64,000 bases of DNA, taken from NCBI RefSeq assembly GCF_001420005.1, contig NZ_LJAK01000006.1, forward strand, positions 1-64,000. The letters are read 5' to 3'. Shown piece after piece: positions 34,208-43,456 of this stretch. Source of the DNA: Loktanella sp. 3ANDIMAR09. GTDB taxonomy: Bacteria > Pseudomonadota > Alphaproteobacteria > Rhodobacterales > Rhodobacteraceae. Position 1 is the first letter of the stretch; each line of letters opens with the position of its first letter. The notes beneath the pieces were generated by a model. The model searched no databases, had not been told where the DNA came from, and saw nothing but the letters and a program-made list of their open reading frames with translations. The translations under genes and the position numbers were made by a program.

Positions 34208-36820
34208 TCAGAACCGGTCGAGAAGCCGGTTCAGATAATCGCGTTCGACCTGCGGCCTGTTCTGTTCACCTGAGCGGCGGCGCAATTCGTCCAGCAATTC
34301 CTCGGCGCGGCGGTAGGTGTCTTCGCCCTGCAACATGTTTTCGTCACTGCCGAACTGACCCGAATTGCCCAGCTGACGGCCAAGCGGATCACGGCGCGAA
34401 GGTTGCACCTGACCATTCGTCTCTCCTTGCGCCTGACCTTGACCGGGTTCTTGCTGTTCGTTCTGCGCCAGCGCCTCGCCCAGCGCCTGCATGCCGCCGC
34501 GCAGTGCATCCAGCGCCTCGGCCTGCTGGTCGATGGCCCGGCCCAGATCGCCGTCGCGCAGGGCCTGCTCGGCACCGTCCATCGCACCTTCGGCACGGTC
34601 CAATTGCTGTGCGGCACGGTCGCCCGCATCGCCGGGCAGCCCCGGCAATTGTCCGCGCTGGCGGTTCAATTCATCGCGCAGCGCCTGCTGACGTTGGGCA
34701 AGGCTCTCGCCACCCTGACCCTCCTGGCCCTGGTCGTTCTGCGCCTGACCCTGCCCTTGCTGGTTGCCGGGTTCGTTGCCCTGTCCCTGTTGCTGACCTT
34801 GCCCCTGTTGCTGGCCCTGCCCCTGTTGCTGACCTTGGCCCTGTTGCTGACCTTGGCCCTGTTGCTGGCCTTCTTGCCCTTGCTGGCCCTGCTCTTGCAA
34901 ATCGCGGAATGCGTCGTCGGACAGTTCTTGCTGTTCGCGCAAGGTATCGGCCAGATCCTGCATCGACTGCTGGCCGGGCGTGCGCGGACCATCGCCCTGC
35001 CCCTCGCCTTGGGTAATGCGCATGTTTTCCAGCATCTGGTTCAGCTGTTCCATCAGCGCCTGCGCCTCGGCCATCCGGCCTTCCTGCATCAGCTCCTCGA
35101 TGCGATCCATCATCGCCTGTAGCTGATCCTGGCTCATCTCCTGCGAATTCTGCGCCATATCAGGCTGGTCCGTGCCGCTTTCGCCCGGTTCCATCTGGTC
35201 GGCCAACATCTGCATGTAATCGCGGGTGGCCTCGCGCAGCTCGTTCATCAGTTCGGCGATTTCCTCGTCAGAGGCACCGTTGCGCATCGCCTCTTCCAGC
35301 CGTTCCTGCGCGCGGCGCAGACGTTCGCGGGCGTCGGCCAACGTGCCTTCTTCCAGCTGAATCGCAAGCTCCCACAGCGCCGTGGTCAGTTCCAGCTCCT
35401 GATCCTCGGTCAGGCCTGCGGTGTTGTAACTCTCCAGATTGCGCACGATCTGGCGCAAACGCAGGTAAGTCGTCTGATTGGTGAACAGATCCTCGGGCGT
35501 ATAGCTGATCGCACGCAGCACCTGCGCGATGCGCCGCCCGTTGTCATGGCTCCACATCAGGTCGCGGCGCTGTTCGATCACGGCCCGCGCCACCGGCTGA
35601 AAAAACCGCCGCCCCGGCAGTGTCATCGGCACCGTTTCGCTGGTTCCATCCTGTCCTGCGGCATCCGTCACCGTCAGCGTCATGGTGACCGGCAGATTGG
35701 CCAGCGGATGTTCCGACAGGTTTTCGATCAGCACCTCTTCGAAATCGGCGCGATCACCGCCAAAGGGCATCGGCAGGTCAATGACCAGAGGCTCAATCGG
35801 ATCAGGGTCCACCGTCAGCCCGTAACGGCGGTCCACCGCGTCCAGATCCAATGCGATGGTCACGAACCCGGTCTCGACACCGTAGTCGTCCGTCGCGGCA
35901 AAGGGTTGCTGCAACTCGCCCATCGCGTCGGAATCGATTTCGCCATTGAACGACACGCTGGGGGCCGTATCCTCCTGCGCGGTCACATCCCAGGCCGCAC
36001 CGCGTTCACCACTGATCGCGAGCCGGCCCGATTGCGTCACGACAAAGCGTTGTTCAGGGTCAGAGGCGGGCGCGATGTCGGTCGTGCGCCCGGACACGGT
36101 TTCATCCACCGTCAATGCACCGACCTCGCCGTACAGGCGCAGGGTGATTTCGGACCCCACGGGAACACCCATCGGCCCCGGCGGAATATCGTTCAGGTAC
36201 AATGTCGGACGCCCGGTATAGGCCGGGGGCGTCACCCAGCCTTCCCAGACGGGGCCGGTGGCGAGGGTCTGTGTGCCGCCTTGCGCGATTTCGGACACCG
36301 ACCCGACCCGCAGGACCGACCCGAACATCAGGGCACAGACGAAAAACAGCAGCGCGATGAATCGCAGACCATAGGGGTCGCGGTCGCTGACCCGCAGGTC
36401 CGGTTGCACGGCACGGGCATTTTCAGATGCGGCGCGCATCCGCGCGACATGGGCCTGCCAGACGGCCTCTGATGCGGCATCGCCGGTGCCGATGGCCTGC
36501 GTGTCGCGCACTGCGGCAATGGGTCGCCCCGGCAGACTGGCATCCAGACGGGCCACGGCGTCGGAATAGGTCGGCCATGTGAACCGGCGCACACCCCAGA
36601 CCAGCGCGCTGCCGAACCCCAGCACGGCCAGCACCGACAGCCCCCAGAATGCCTCCAGCGTCAGGCGGTCCTGCCATCCAAACATCAGGGGCGCGAGGAT
36701 GACGAAACACACGCTCCACAAGGGCCAAAAGGCCCGCGTCGCCTTTTCGGCGAACAACCCCAGACGCGTCAGCAACACGGGGCGTTTCAGGTGCGGCAGG
36801 TCGTTGTGCGTGCGGCTCAG
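34208..36820 (-). CDS. TIGR02302 / DUF4175 large membrane protein with Gln/Gly repeats
   Basis: 870 residues if it starts at the CTG at 36818-36820, giving LSRTHNDLPHLKRP, with AGGAG 7 nt upstream; this fits the usual family N-terminus. A TTG at 36889 is the next option but has no clear ribosome site and overlaps lysA. The protein has membrane helices at about 30-75 and 150-170, a periplasmic beta-rich part (VTPPAYTGRPTLYLND), and a long helical C-terminal region with Met/Gln/Glu-rich coils and a run of GQGQQQ units. Function is not established. It lies next to lysA as in other Rhodobacterales. Confidence 0.87.
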   Translation of the reverse strand: MSRTHNDLPHLKRPVLLTRLGLFAEKATRAFWPLWSVCFVILAPLMFGWQDRLTLEAFWGLSVLAVLGFGSALVWGVRRFTWPTYSDAVARLDASLPGRPIAAVRDTQAIGTGDAASEAVWQAHVARMRAASENARAVQPDLRVSDRDPYGLRFIALLFFVCALMFGSVLRVGSVSEIAQGGTQTLATGPVWEGWVTPPAYTGRPTLYLNDIPPGPMGVPVGSEITLRLYGEVGALTVDETVSGRTTDIAPASDPEQRFVVTQSGRLAISGERGAAWDVTAQEDTAPSVSFNGEIDSDAMGELQQPFAATDDYGVETGFVTIALDLDAVDRRYGLTVDPDPIEPLVIDLPMPFGGDRADFEEVLIENLSEHPLANLPVTMTLTVTDAAGQDGTSETVPMTLPGRRFFQPVARAVIEQRRDLMWSHDNGRRIAQVLRAISYTPEDLFTNQTTYLRLRQIVRNLESYNTAGLTEDQELELTTALWELAIQLEEGTLADARERLRRAQERLEEAMRNGASDEEIAELMNELREATRDYMQMLADQMEPGESGTDQPDMAQNSQEMSQDQLQAMMDRIEELMQEGRMAEAQALMEQLNQMLENMRITQGEGQGDGPRTPGQQSMQDLADTLREQQELSDDAFRDLQEQGQQGQEGQQQGQGQQQGQGQQQGQGQQQGQGQQQGQGNEPGNQQGQGQAQNDQGQEGQGGESLAQRQQALRDELNRQRGQLPGLPGDAGDRAAQQLDRAEGAMDGAEQALRDGDLGRAIDQQAEALDALRGGMQALGEALAQNEQQEPGQGQAQGETNGQVQPSRRDPLGRQLGNSGQFGSDENMLQGEDTYRRAEELLDELRRRSGEQNRPQVERDYLNRLLDRF
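34787..34876 (-). repeat. 18-bp tandem repeat inside the DUF4175 gene
   Basis: Five consecutive 18-nt units on the + strand (CTGTTGCTGACCTTGGCC with small changes), translated on the minus strand as GQGQQQ repeats. The units start at 34787, 34805, 34823, 34841 and 34859; the last is degenerate. Copy number may vary between strains. Confidence 0.85.
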
Positions 36821-36857
36821 CTGCCCTCTCCTCGGACGGGGTGACGGGCTGCTGTCG

Positions 36858-38123
36858 CTACAGCCACGCAGGGATGGTATCGCGCGCAATCATTTCGTCA
36901 AAGGTGGGACGTGCACGAATAACCGCAAATTGATCGCGCTGGACCAGAACCTCGGGGATCATGGGGCGCGAATTGTATTCGCTACTCATGACAGCACCGT
37001 AGGCACCGGCGGACCGGAACGCGACCAGATCACCGGGACCGACCTGCGCCATCTGGCGCCCCTTGGCAAAGGTGTCGCCGCTTTCGCAGATCGGGCCGAC
37101 GACGTCATAGGTGGCGCGATCGGCGGCAACCTTGGGTTCGATCACGGGGACGATGTCGTGATGCGCGTCGTACATCGCCGGGCGGATCAGGTCGTTCATC
37201 GCAGCATCGATGATCAGGAACTGCCGGTCAGCGCCCTCCTTGACGTAGATGACCTCGCTGACCAGCAGGCCCGCGTTTCCCGAAATCAGGCGACCGGGCT
37301 CGATCTCGATCTCGCAGCCCAGGTGGCCGACGCTGTCCTTGATCAACTGACCATAGTCGCTGGGCAGCGGCGGGTTGGCGTTGCCAGTGGAATAGGGGAT
37401 GCCCAGACCGCCCCCCAGATCCAGTCTGCGGATGTCATGACCGTCCGCGCGCAGCACCTCGGTCAATTCCGCGACCTTGGCATAGGCCGCACGGAACGGT
37501 TCCAGATCGGTCAGCTGACTACCGATGTGGACGTCGATGCCGATCACCGCGATCCCCGGCAGCGATGCCGCAAGCGCATAGACCTCGCGCGCACGCGCAA
37601 TCGGAATACCGAACTTGTTTTCGGATTTGCCGGTGGCGATCTTGGCGTGCGTCTTGGCGTCTACATCCGGATTAACCCGGATCGTGATCGGTGCGACCTT
37701 GCCCAGTGCCGTGGCGACCTTGCTCAGCGCTTCCATCTCGGGCTCGCTCTCGACGTTGAACTGGCGAATGCCGCCTTCCAGCGCGGTGCGCATCTCGGCG
37801 CGCGTCTTGCCCACGCCGGAGAACACGATGCGGTCGCCGGGAATGCCTGCCGCGCGGGCGCGGCGATATTCGCCTTCGGACACGACATCCATGCCGGCCC
37901 CGGCCTCGCCCAGCAGATGGATCACCGCCTGATTTGACAGCGATTTCATGGCAAAGCAGACAAGGTGGTCCATGCCCGCCAACGCATCATCGAACAACTG
38001 GAAATGCCGCAGCAACGTGGCGCTGGAATAGACGTAGAACGGCGTACCGACAGCCGCCGCGATATCGCGCAGCGGCACATCCTCGGCATAGAGTTCGCCG
38101 TTCTTGTAATTGAAATGATCCAC
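36858..38123 (-). CDS. lysA: Diaminopimelate decarboxylase
   Basis: 421 residues from the GTG at 38121-38123 (GGGAG seven nt upstream, giving VDHFNYKNGELYAEDVPL); an in-frame TTG at 38141 is less likely. Fold-III PLP enzyme: the PLP lysine is in CFAMKSLSNQAV (about residues 53-64), GIDVHIGSQL (about 192-201), LDLGGGLGIPY, and the C-terminal CESGDTFAKGR with the active-site Cys. It makes lysine from meso-DAP. The downstream DUF4175 protein starts 38 nt after the stop. Confidence 0.97.
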   Translation of the reverse strand: MDHFNYKNGELYAEDVPLRDIAAAVGTPFYVYSSATLLRHFQLFDDALAGMDHLVCFAMKSLSNQAVIHLLGEAGAGMDVVSEGEYRRARAAGIPGDRIVFSGVGKTRAEMRTALEGGIRQFNVESEPEMEALSKVATALGKVAPITIRVNPDVDAKTHAKIATGKSENKFGIPIARAREVYALAASLPGIAVIGIDVHIGSQLTDLEPFRAAYAKVAELTEVLRADGHDIRRLDLGGGLGIPYSTGNANPPLPSDYGQLIKDSVGHLGCEIEIEPGRLISGNAGLLVSEVIYVKEGADRQFLIIDAAMNDLIRPAMYDAHHDIVPVIEPKVAADRATYDVVGPICESGDTFAKGRQMAQVGPGDLVAFRSAGAYGAVMSSEYNSRPMIPEVLVQRDQFAVIRARPTFDEMIARDTIPAWL

Positions 38124-38181
38124 CACAGACTCCCGCGCCAAAAGACGCGGTCCTCATACCACGGCGGACGCGGTGCGCAAT

Positions 38182-38228
38182 GGGACGGCGGGCGGGGCGC
38201 CTTTGCGCCGCAGGCGCGAACAGCGCCG
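38182..38228 (+). repeat. R2 dispersed hairpin repeat, copy c
   Basis: GGGACGGCGGGCGGGGCGC, then hairpin TTTGCGCC-GCA-GGCGCGAA (one G-T pair), then CAGCGCCG. It fills most of the gap between lysA and the DUF2834 gene. Confidence 0.82.
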
Positions 38229-38235
38229 GACGACG

Positions 38236-38562
38236 TCAGCGGATCGGTTTGGCGCGCAGGAACAGATACAGCGGCAAACCGCAGCTGACACCGATGCAGA
38301 ACGTAGCCGGGATCGCCAGAAGGGCCACCCAGTTGCGCCGCACAGCCACCTCGGCCAGCACCCAGATCGTCAGGGTCACGGCCGCAATCGTCAGATCCCA
38401 GGTCAGGCCTGTCGTGGCATCGTTCACATACCAGGCGTCGATCATCGCCCCCAGCGACCAGCCCTCGGCCCGGAACCAGGACACGAACCAATACATCGGA
38501 TGCACGGCCCCCCAAACGGCGAGTGCGGCCCAGACCCAGCGCAGCGGTGACATGTCCTTCAT
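38236..38562 (-). CDS. DUF2834-type small membrane protein
   Basis: 108 residues with about three membrane helices (7-28, 55-75, 80-100). The motif HPMYWFVSWFRAEGW and the ending GLPLYLFLRAKPI match what I know of DUF2834 proteins, whose role is unknown. It lies in the lysA-argH interval on the same strand, 13 nt after the lipoprotein gene stop. Confidence 0.8.
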   Translation of the reverse strand: MKDMSPLRWVWAALAVWGAVHPMYWFVSWFRAEGWSLGAMIDAWYVNDATTGLTWDLTIAAVTLTIWVLAEVAVRRNWVALLAIPATFCIGVSCGLPLYLFLRAKPIR

Positions 38563-38575
38563 GATGCAGACCCTT

Positions 38576-38791
38576 TTAGTGTGACAAGGTGGCGGGGATA
38601 CCCGCTGCGCCCAGACGTAGACCGCCCGGCCCCAAGGTCACGCGCCCCACGCCATCCGCCAGCACCACCGGCGGCGCTGCGACCACTGGCCCGTCGCCTG
38701 CGGTCTGCGCCGCCTGCGGCGCGACGGGATCGCCCTGCACACCGCAGCCCATCAGGGCCAGCGCCGCAATCAGCCCAACTGCTTTTGCCAT
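38576..38791 (-). CDS. Small predicted lipoprotein
   Basis: 71 residues. The signal peptide [16 protein letters not shown] ends in a lipobox (L-M-G-C, Cys16), followed by a Pro/Ala-rich mature part. The start lies inside the end of argH (22-nt overlap). Small lipoproteins at this spot next to argH and lysA are common in proteobacteria (YifL-like in position); the function is unknown. It would be anchored in the inner or outer membrane; Gly-Val after the Cys gives no clear retention signal. Confidence 0.8.
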   Translation of the reverse strand: MAKAVGLIAALALMGCGVQGDPVAPQAAQTAGDGPVVAAPPVVLADGVGRVTLGPGGLRLGAAGIPATLSH

Positions 38792-40158
38792 TGCGCAATC
38801 GCCTCTCTGACACGCACCGGTGAGGTGCCCCCAACACTTGTGCGCGACGCGACCGAATTTTCGACCCCCAGCACGTCGAACACGTCCTGACGGATGCCCT
38901 CATGCACGGAATGCATCTGCGCAAGCGTCAGGTCAGGCAGATCGCAGCCCGCGTCCTCTGCCATGGCGACCAGCGATCCGGTGACGTGATGCGCCTCGCG
39001 GAACGGCAGACCCAACTCGCGCACCAACCAGTCCGCCAGGTCCGTCGCCGTGCTGAACCCGGTCGCCGCAGCGGCCCGCAGCGCGTCACGATTGGCCGAC
39101 ATATCCGCCACCATGCCAGCCATCGCGGCGAGTGCCAGCATCAGGTTGTCGGCGGCGTCGAACACCTGTTCCTTGTCCTCCTGCATGTCCTTTGAATAGG
39201 TCAGCGGCAGGCCCTTCATCACCGTCATCAGCGCGACATTCGCGCCGAAAATCCGGCCGATCTTGGCGCGGATCAGCTCAGCGGCATCGGGGTTGCGCTT
39301 TTGCGGCATGATGCTGGACCCGGTGGACCACTTGTCCGACATCTTGACGAACCGGAACTGCGCCGAGGACCAGATCACCAGCTCCTCTGCCAGACGGCTG
39401 AGGTGCATGGCGCAGATGCTGGCTGCCGACAGGAATTCCAGCGCGAAATCGCGGTCCGATACCGCATCCAGACTGTTGGCCATCGGCCCGTCAAAGCCCA
39501 GCGCCGCGGCGGTCATCTCACGATCAATCGGGAACGAGGTGCCCGCCAGCGCGGCGGCCCCCAGCGGCGACAGGTTCATCCGCTTGCGCGCATCGGCAAA
39601 CCGTGACCGGTCACGGCCCAGCATTTCCACATAGGCCAGCATGTGATGACCCCAAGTGACGGGCTGTGCGACTTGCAGATGGGTGAACCCCGGCATGACC
39701 CAATCGGCCCCCGCCTCTGCTTGACCCAGCAGCGCCTTTTGCACGGCGGCCAGCGCGGCATCGGCTGCGTCGCATTGGTCGCGCACCCACAGGCGGAAAT
39801 CGACAGCCACCTGATCGTTGCGCGACCGGGCTGTGTGCAAACGGCCAGCCGCCTCGCCCACGATCTCTTTCAGCCGCGCCTCCACATTCATGTGGATATC
39901 CTCAAGGGCGGCGGAAAACGGAAACGTTCCGCCCTCGATTTCTGACAAGACCGTCAGCAGCCCTTTGCGAATTTCGTCGGCGTCGCTATCTGTGATAATG
40001 CCGGTCGCGGCCAGCATCGCTGCGTGCGCGCGGCTGCCCGCGATATCCTGTTGCGCCAGGCGACGGTCAAAGCCGATAGAGGCATTGATCGCCTCCATGA
40101 TCGCATCGGGTCCGGCGGCAAAGCGGCCGCCCCACATGGTGTTCGCGTGATCGGTCAT
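38770..40158 (-). CDS. argH: Argininosuccinate lyase
   Basis: 462 residues. [11 protein letters not shown] at the start, [17 protein letters not shown] (about residues 108-124), [16 protein letters not shown] (about 155-170) and the family signature [16 protein letters not shown] (about 279-294) with the catalytic Ser. It splits argininosuccinate to arginine and fumarate. The ATG at 40156-40158 is divergent from the TlpA gene with only 19 nt between the two start codons, so the promoters must overlap coding ends. Confidence 0.98.
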   Translation of the reverse strand: MTDHANTMWGGRFAAGPDAIMEAINASIGFDRRLAQQDIAGSRAHAAMLAATGIITDSDADEIRKGLLTVLSEIEGGTFPFSAALEDIHMNVEARLKEIVGEAAGRLHTARSRNDQVAVDFRLWVRDQCDAADAALAAVQKALLGQAEAGADWVMPGFTHLQVAQPVTWGHHMLAYVEMLGRDRSRFADARKRMNLSPLGAAALAGTSFPIDREMTAAALGFDGPMANSLDAVSDRDFALEFLSAASICAMHLSRLAEELVIWSSAQFRFVKMSDKWSTGSSIMPQKRNPDAAELIRAKIGRIFGANVALMTVMKGLPLTYSKDMQEDKEQVFDAADNLMLALAAMAGMVADMSANRDALRAAAATGFSTATDLADWLVRELGLPFREAHHVTGSLVAMAEDAGCDLPDLTLAQMHSVHEGIRQDVFDVLGVENSVASRTSVGGTSPVRVREAIAQWQKQLG

Positions 40159-40177
40159 AACAAAAAGGAGCCGCCCC

Positions 40178-40771
40178 TTGGCTTTGAAAACTTCAACGCT
40201 GATCTATACGGGCGCTGCCTGCCTTGCAATCGCAGTGCTGACCGTCGGCTCCGGCGTTCTGACGCCCACCCCTGCCCCCTCCCCCGTGGACACCCTCGCA
40301 CTGCAGGACCTCGCGGACGGCGACATGCGCAAACTGACGTGGTCCGGCCCCGTCCCGCTGCCCGATGTCGCCTTTTTGGCCGAAGACGGCACGCAGGCCA
40401 GCCTGTCCGATTATAAAGGCAAACCAGTCGTGGTGAATTTCTGGGCCACCTGGTGCGCGCCCTGCCGGGTGGAAATGCCGCATCTGTCCGCCCTCCAGAC
40501 AGCCCTGGGGGACGAGGCCGCGGTTCTGACCGTCGCCACCGGGCGCAACGACCCGGCAGGCATCGACCGGTTTTTCACCGAAATCGGCGTGACCAATCTG
40601 CCAAAGGCGACGGACGCCAATCAATCCATGGCACGCGCCTTTGGCGTGCTGGGCCTGCCGGCGACCATCATCGTGGACGCACAGGGGCAGGAAATCGCCC
40701 GCCTGCTGGGCGAGGCTGACTGGTCCAGCGACAGCGCGCAAAATATCATCCGCGCCCTTGCTGCCGACTGA
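40178..40771 (+). CDS. TlpA-like membrane-anchored thioredoxin
   Basis: 197 residues. It starts with TTG, supported by a strong AAAAAGGAG seven nt upstream. An N-terminal hydrophobic helix (about 8-28) anchors it to the inner membrane. The thioredoxin domain (about 60-195) has the active site [15 protein letters not shown] (W-C-A-P-C) and the cis-Pro in GLPATIIVD. It should be a periplasmic thiol reductase, perhaps for cytochrome c maturation. Its position beside argH is usual in Rhodobacterales. Confidence 0.92.
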   Translation: MALKTSTLIYTGAACLAIAVLTVGSGVLTPTPAPSPVDTLALQDLADGDMRKLTWSGPVPLPDVAFLAEDGTQASLSDYKGKPVVVNFWATWCAPCRVEMPHLSALQTALGDEAAVLTVATGRNDPAGIDRFFTEIGVTNLPKATDANQSMARAFGVLGLPATIIVDAQGQEIARLLGEADWSSDSAQNIIRALAAD

Positions 40772-40785
40772 ACACCGCGCGCCCG

Positions 40786-40818
40786 CATCATCTTGCCCCA
40801 AATACTCCCGCCGGAGGC
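40786..40818 (+). repeat. R1 dispersed intergenic repeat, copy C (short form)
   Basis: CATCATCTTGCCCCAAATAC followed by TCCCGCCGGAGGC; it lacks the G-run hairpin and palindrome of copies A and B. It lies in the gap between the convergent TlpA and Kef-type genes. It is the closest relative of the unit found inside cobN (30 of 33 identical). Confidence 0.8.
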
Positions 40819-40845
40819 GCCCGCACTGACCTGCCCGCGCGGCAG

Positions 40846-42759
40846 TTATTCGTCGCGCGGTTGCAGCGCCATGCCCGTGGTGCGCACGATTTCGTCCACA
40901 TCGTCACCCCGCGCCGCCATGCGGGATTTCAACTGACCGAAACTCGCCCCGCCCTCGGCAAAGATCTGATCCTGCAACGCGCGCAATGCGCGGGCCTTTT
41001 CGACATATGCCGGGTCCATCGGGTTACCCGCGACCTGCTGGAACACCGGGGCCATCGCGATCAACAGCGCGCGGTCGTCGTCGACATAGCCGCTGGTCAT
41101 CCGGTCGGCGACATCCGGCGCAGTGCCCATCGCAACCAGCGCCGACCGCCCCGTGCGCACGGCGCTGTCGAAGGTCTCGCGGATGATGTCACGGCATCCG
41201 GCGGCGTATAATTCATAGACATGATGCCGGTCGCGCGCGCGGGCGACGATATGCACATGAGGATAGTTTTCGTGGACATGCGCCACGATCCGCGTGGCAC
41301 TGTCGCGGTCGTCGATGGCCACCACCAGCATCCGTGCGTCGCGAATACCTGCGGCCTCCAGCATCTCGGGGCGGCTGGCATCCCCGAAATAGGCCCGCAT
41401 CCCAAAGACGCGCAGCATGTCCAGTTGCCGCGCGCTGTAGTCGATCACAACCGGATGGATGCCGCCACCCTCCAGGATGCGTTTGACCACCCCCCCGAAC
41501 CGCCCGTGTCCGGCAATGATGACCTGCGGGGCCTCGTCCACGGTATCCGCCGCGCGCAGCTGCTGATCCGCGCGCGGCAGGATCACCCGTTCGTACAGGA
41601 TGAACAGCGCAGGCGTCAGCAGCATCGACAGGGTGACCACCAGCAACAGCGTGTCCGCGATGTCCTGCGGCAAAATACGGCCAGCGGTGACGAATGACAG
41701 CAGGACGAACCCGAATTCGCCCGCCTGCGCCAATCCCAGCGCAAACAGCCAGCGGTCCGTACGTTCCAGACGGAACGCCAGCGCCAGCACCCAAAGCACG
41801 GCACCTTTCAGCAGCAGCAACCCCAACGTCAGTGCAATCACGACCACCGCCTGATCCGCCAGCAGGGCAAAGTTAATGCCAGCGCCCACGGTCATAAAGA
41901 ACAGGCCCAGCAACAGCCCCCGGAACGGATCGATATCGGCCTCCAGCTCGTGGCGCCAATCGCTGCCCGCCAGCACCACACCCGCGATAAAGGTGCCCAG
42001 CGCAGGCGACAGCCCGACCAGCGTCATCAACAGCGCGATCCCCACGACCATCATCAAGGCCGCGGCGACGAACAATTCGCGCATGTCCGCCTTGGCGATG
42101 AACCGAAAGACCGGGCCGGTCAGCGTATAGCCCACCACGATCACCGCGATCACCGCCAGCGCGTTGACCAATGCCGTCTGCCAGCCCGGCAGCCCCGCAA
42201 CGAGGCTCAGATCATGGGTCGCATCGGCCGCCTGCTCTGCCCCGATCCCCGTGGCCAGCAAGGGCAGCAGCGCCAGCATCGGGATCACCGCAATGTCCTG
42301 CATCAGCAGCACCGAAAACATTGACTGGCCGCCGTCGCTGCGCATCAGACCCTTTTCGTTCAGCGTTTGCAGCACGATGGCGGTGGATGACAACGCCAGC
42401 ACCGCACCGATGGCCAGACCAACCTGCCAGGTCTGCCCCAATGCCATCGCGACCCCGGTCACGGCCAGCATGGTCAGCACCACCTGCCCGCCGCCCAACC
42501 CCAGCAGGCGCGCGCGCATGTCCCACAGCTTGGCCGGGTCAAGCTCGAGCCCAACCAGAAACAGCATCATCACGATCCCGAATTCGGCAAAATGCTGGAT
42601 CGATTCCACATCGACGGCCATCAACCCCAGCAAGGGGCTGATCAGCACTCCGGCGATCAGATAGCCCAGCACGGACCCCAGACCGAACCGCGTCGCGATC
42701 GGCACCGAAGCAACCCCCGCCACGAGGAACACAAAGGCAAGCATCAGCACATCGGTCAT
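40846..42759 (-). CDS. Kef-type K+/H+ antiporter with a C-terminal RCK (TrkA-N) domain
   Basis: 637 residues. About 12-13 membrane helices at 4-390 form a CPA2 exchanger (LVGLELDPAKLW, ALSSTAIVLQ, DIAVIPMLALLP, GLFFMTVGAGINFALL). The cytosolic domain has the nucleotide loop IIAGHGRFGGVVKRIL (about residues 414-429), as in KefB/KefC. It would release K+ in exchange for H+, gated by glutathione adducts or NAD(H) in E. coli relatives. The partner KefF/G-type oxidoreductase is not adjacent. yqgE lies 24 nt upstream on the same strand. Confidence 0.92.
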   Translation of the reverse strand: MTDVLMLAFVFLVAGVASVPIATRFGLGSVLGYLIAGVLISPLLGLMAVDVESIQHFAEFGIVMMLFLVGLELDPAKLWDMRARLLGLGGGQVVLTMLAVTGVAMALGQTWQVGLAIGAVLALSSTAIVLQTLNEKGLMRSDGGQSMFSVLLMQDIAVIPMLALLPLLATGIGAEQAADATHDLSLVAGLPGWQTALVNALAVIAVIVVGYTLTGPVFRFIAKADMRELFVAAALMMVVGIALLMTLVGLSPALGTFIAGVVLAGSDWRHELEADIDPFRGLLLGLFFMTVGAGINFALLADQAVVVIALTLGLLLLKGAVLWVLALAFRLERTDRWLFALGLAQAGEFGFVLLSFVTAGRILPQDIADTLLLVVTLSMLLTPALFILYERVILPRADQQLRAADTVDEAPQVIIAGHGRFGGVVKRILEGGGIHPVVIDYSARQLDMLRVFGMRAYFGDASRPEMLEAAGIRDARMLVVAIDDRDSATRIVAHVHENYPHVHIVARARDRHHVYELYAAGCRDIIRETFDSAVRTGRSALVAMGTAPDVADRMTSGYVDDDRALLIAMAPVFQQVAGNPMDPAYVEKARALRALQDQIFAEGGASFGQLKSRMAARGDDVDEIVRTTGMALQPRDE

Positions 42760-42783
42760 CGGTGGCTCCTTGGGTTTGTGGTC

Positions 42784-43350
42784 TCAGGCATGACCACCCG
42801 CCGCCGACAACAGCAGCGGATCAATGCCAATCGCCCTGAGCGCACCCGTCCATTTGTGTTCATGCGCGCGACCGAACAGCAGTTGCGGCGTGGCCTCGCC
42901 GATCAACCAGGCGTTCTGCGTGATTTCGGATTCCAGCTGACCCGGCGACCAGCCCGCATAGCCCAGCGCCATCAGACAAGAGGTCGGACCCTGACCCTGG
43001 GCGAGTGCTTCCAGCACATCGCGGGTGCCTGTCATGCAGACGTCATCGGTCACCGGGACCGTGTTGTCACCGCTGCGGTATGCCCCGTCATGCAGGACGA
43101 ATCCGCGCTGTTTTTCCACCGGGCCGCCGAAATGCACCGCCATGTCGCGCGCATCGGCGCTTGTCGGAATTGACATCTGTTCCAGCAAGGCCTTGAGGCG
43201 CAGTTGCGGAATGGGCTTGTTCACGATCAACCCCATCGCCCCCTCGTCGGAATGATCGCAAAGATAGATCACGGACCCCGAAAACCGGGGATCGCCCATG
43301 TCGGGCATCGCGATCAGCAACTTGCCGCACAGATTGTCAAAGATGTCCAT
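42784..43350 (-). CDS. yqgE: YqgE/AlgH (DUF179) family protein
   Basis: 188 residues from MDIFDNLCGKLLIAMP. GDPRFSGSVIYLCDHSDEGAMGLIVN at about 18-43, FGGPVEKQRGFVLH (about 75-88) and the closing part LMALGYAGWSPGQLESE are diagnostic. The biochemical role is not known, despite old links to alginate regulation. The start MDIF is preferred over an upstream in-frame start nine codons earlier. Confidence 0.93.
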   Translation of the reverse strand: MDIFDNLCGKLLIAMPDMGDPRFSGSVIYLCDHSDEGAMGLIVNKPIPQLRLKALLEQMSIPTSADARDMAVHFGGPVEKQRGFVLHDGAYRSGDNTVPVTDDVCMTGTRDVLEALAQGQGPTSCLMALGYAGWSPGQLESEITQNAWLIGEATPQLLFGRAHEHKWTGALRAIGIDPLLLSAAGGHA

Positions 43351-43456
43351 CGGACGATGATGCGCCCCTGCCCGCAACTGTGCAAGACGGTCACGGTTGA
43401 GAGAGGTCTTCTTTCATGCCTTTTCCATGACACATGGTCCGGGGCATTGATGTGGC

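Noticed and set aside
34403-35122. Long plus-strand frame rich in Leu that looks like a membrane protein
   Set aside because: It is antisense to the Gln/Gly-rich repeats of the DUF4175 gene; the Leu-rich reading is just the complement of Gln codons, and there is no ribosome site or family signature.
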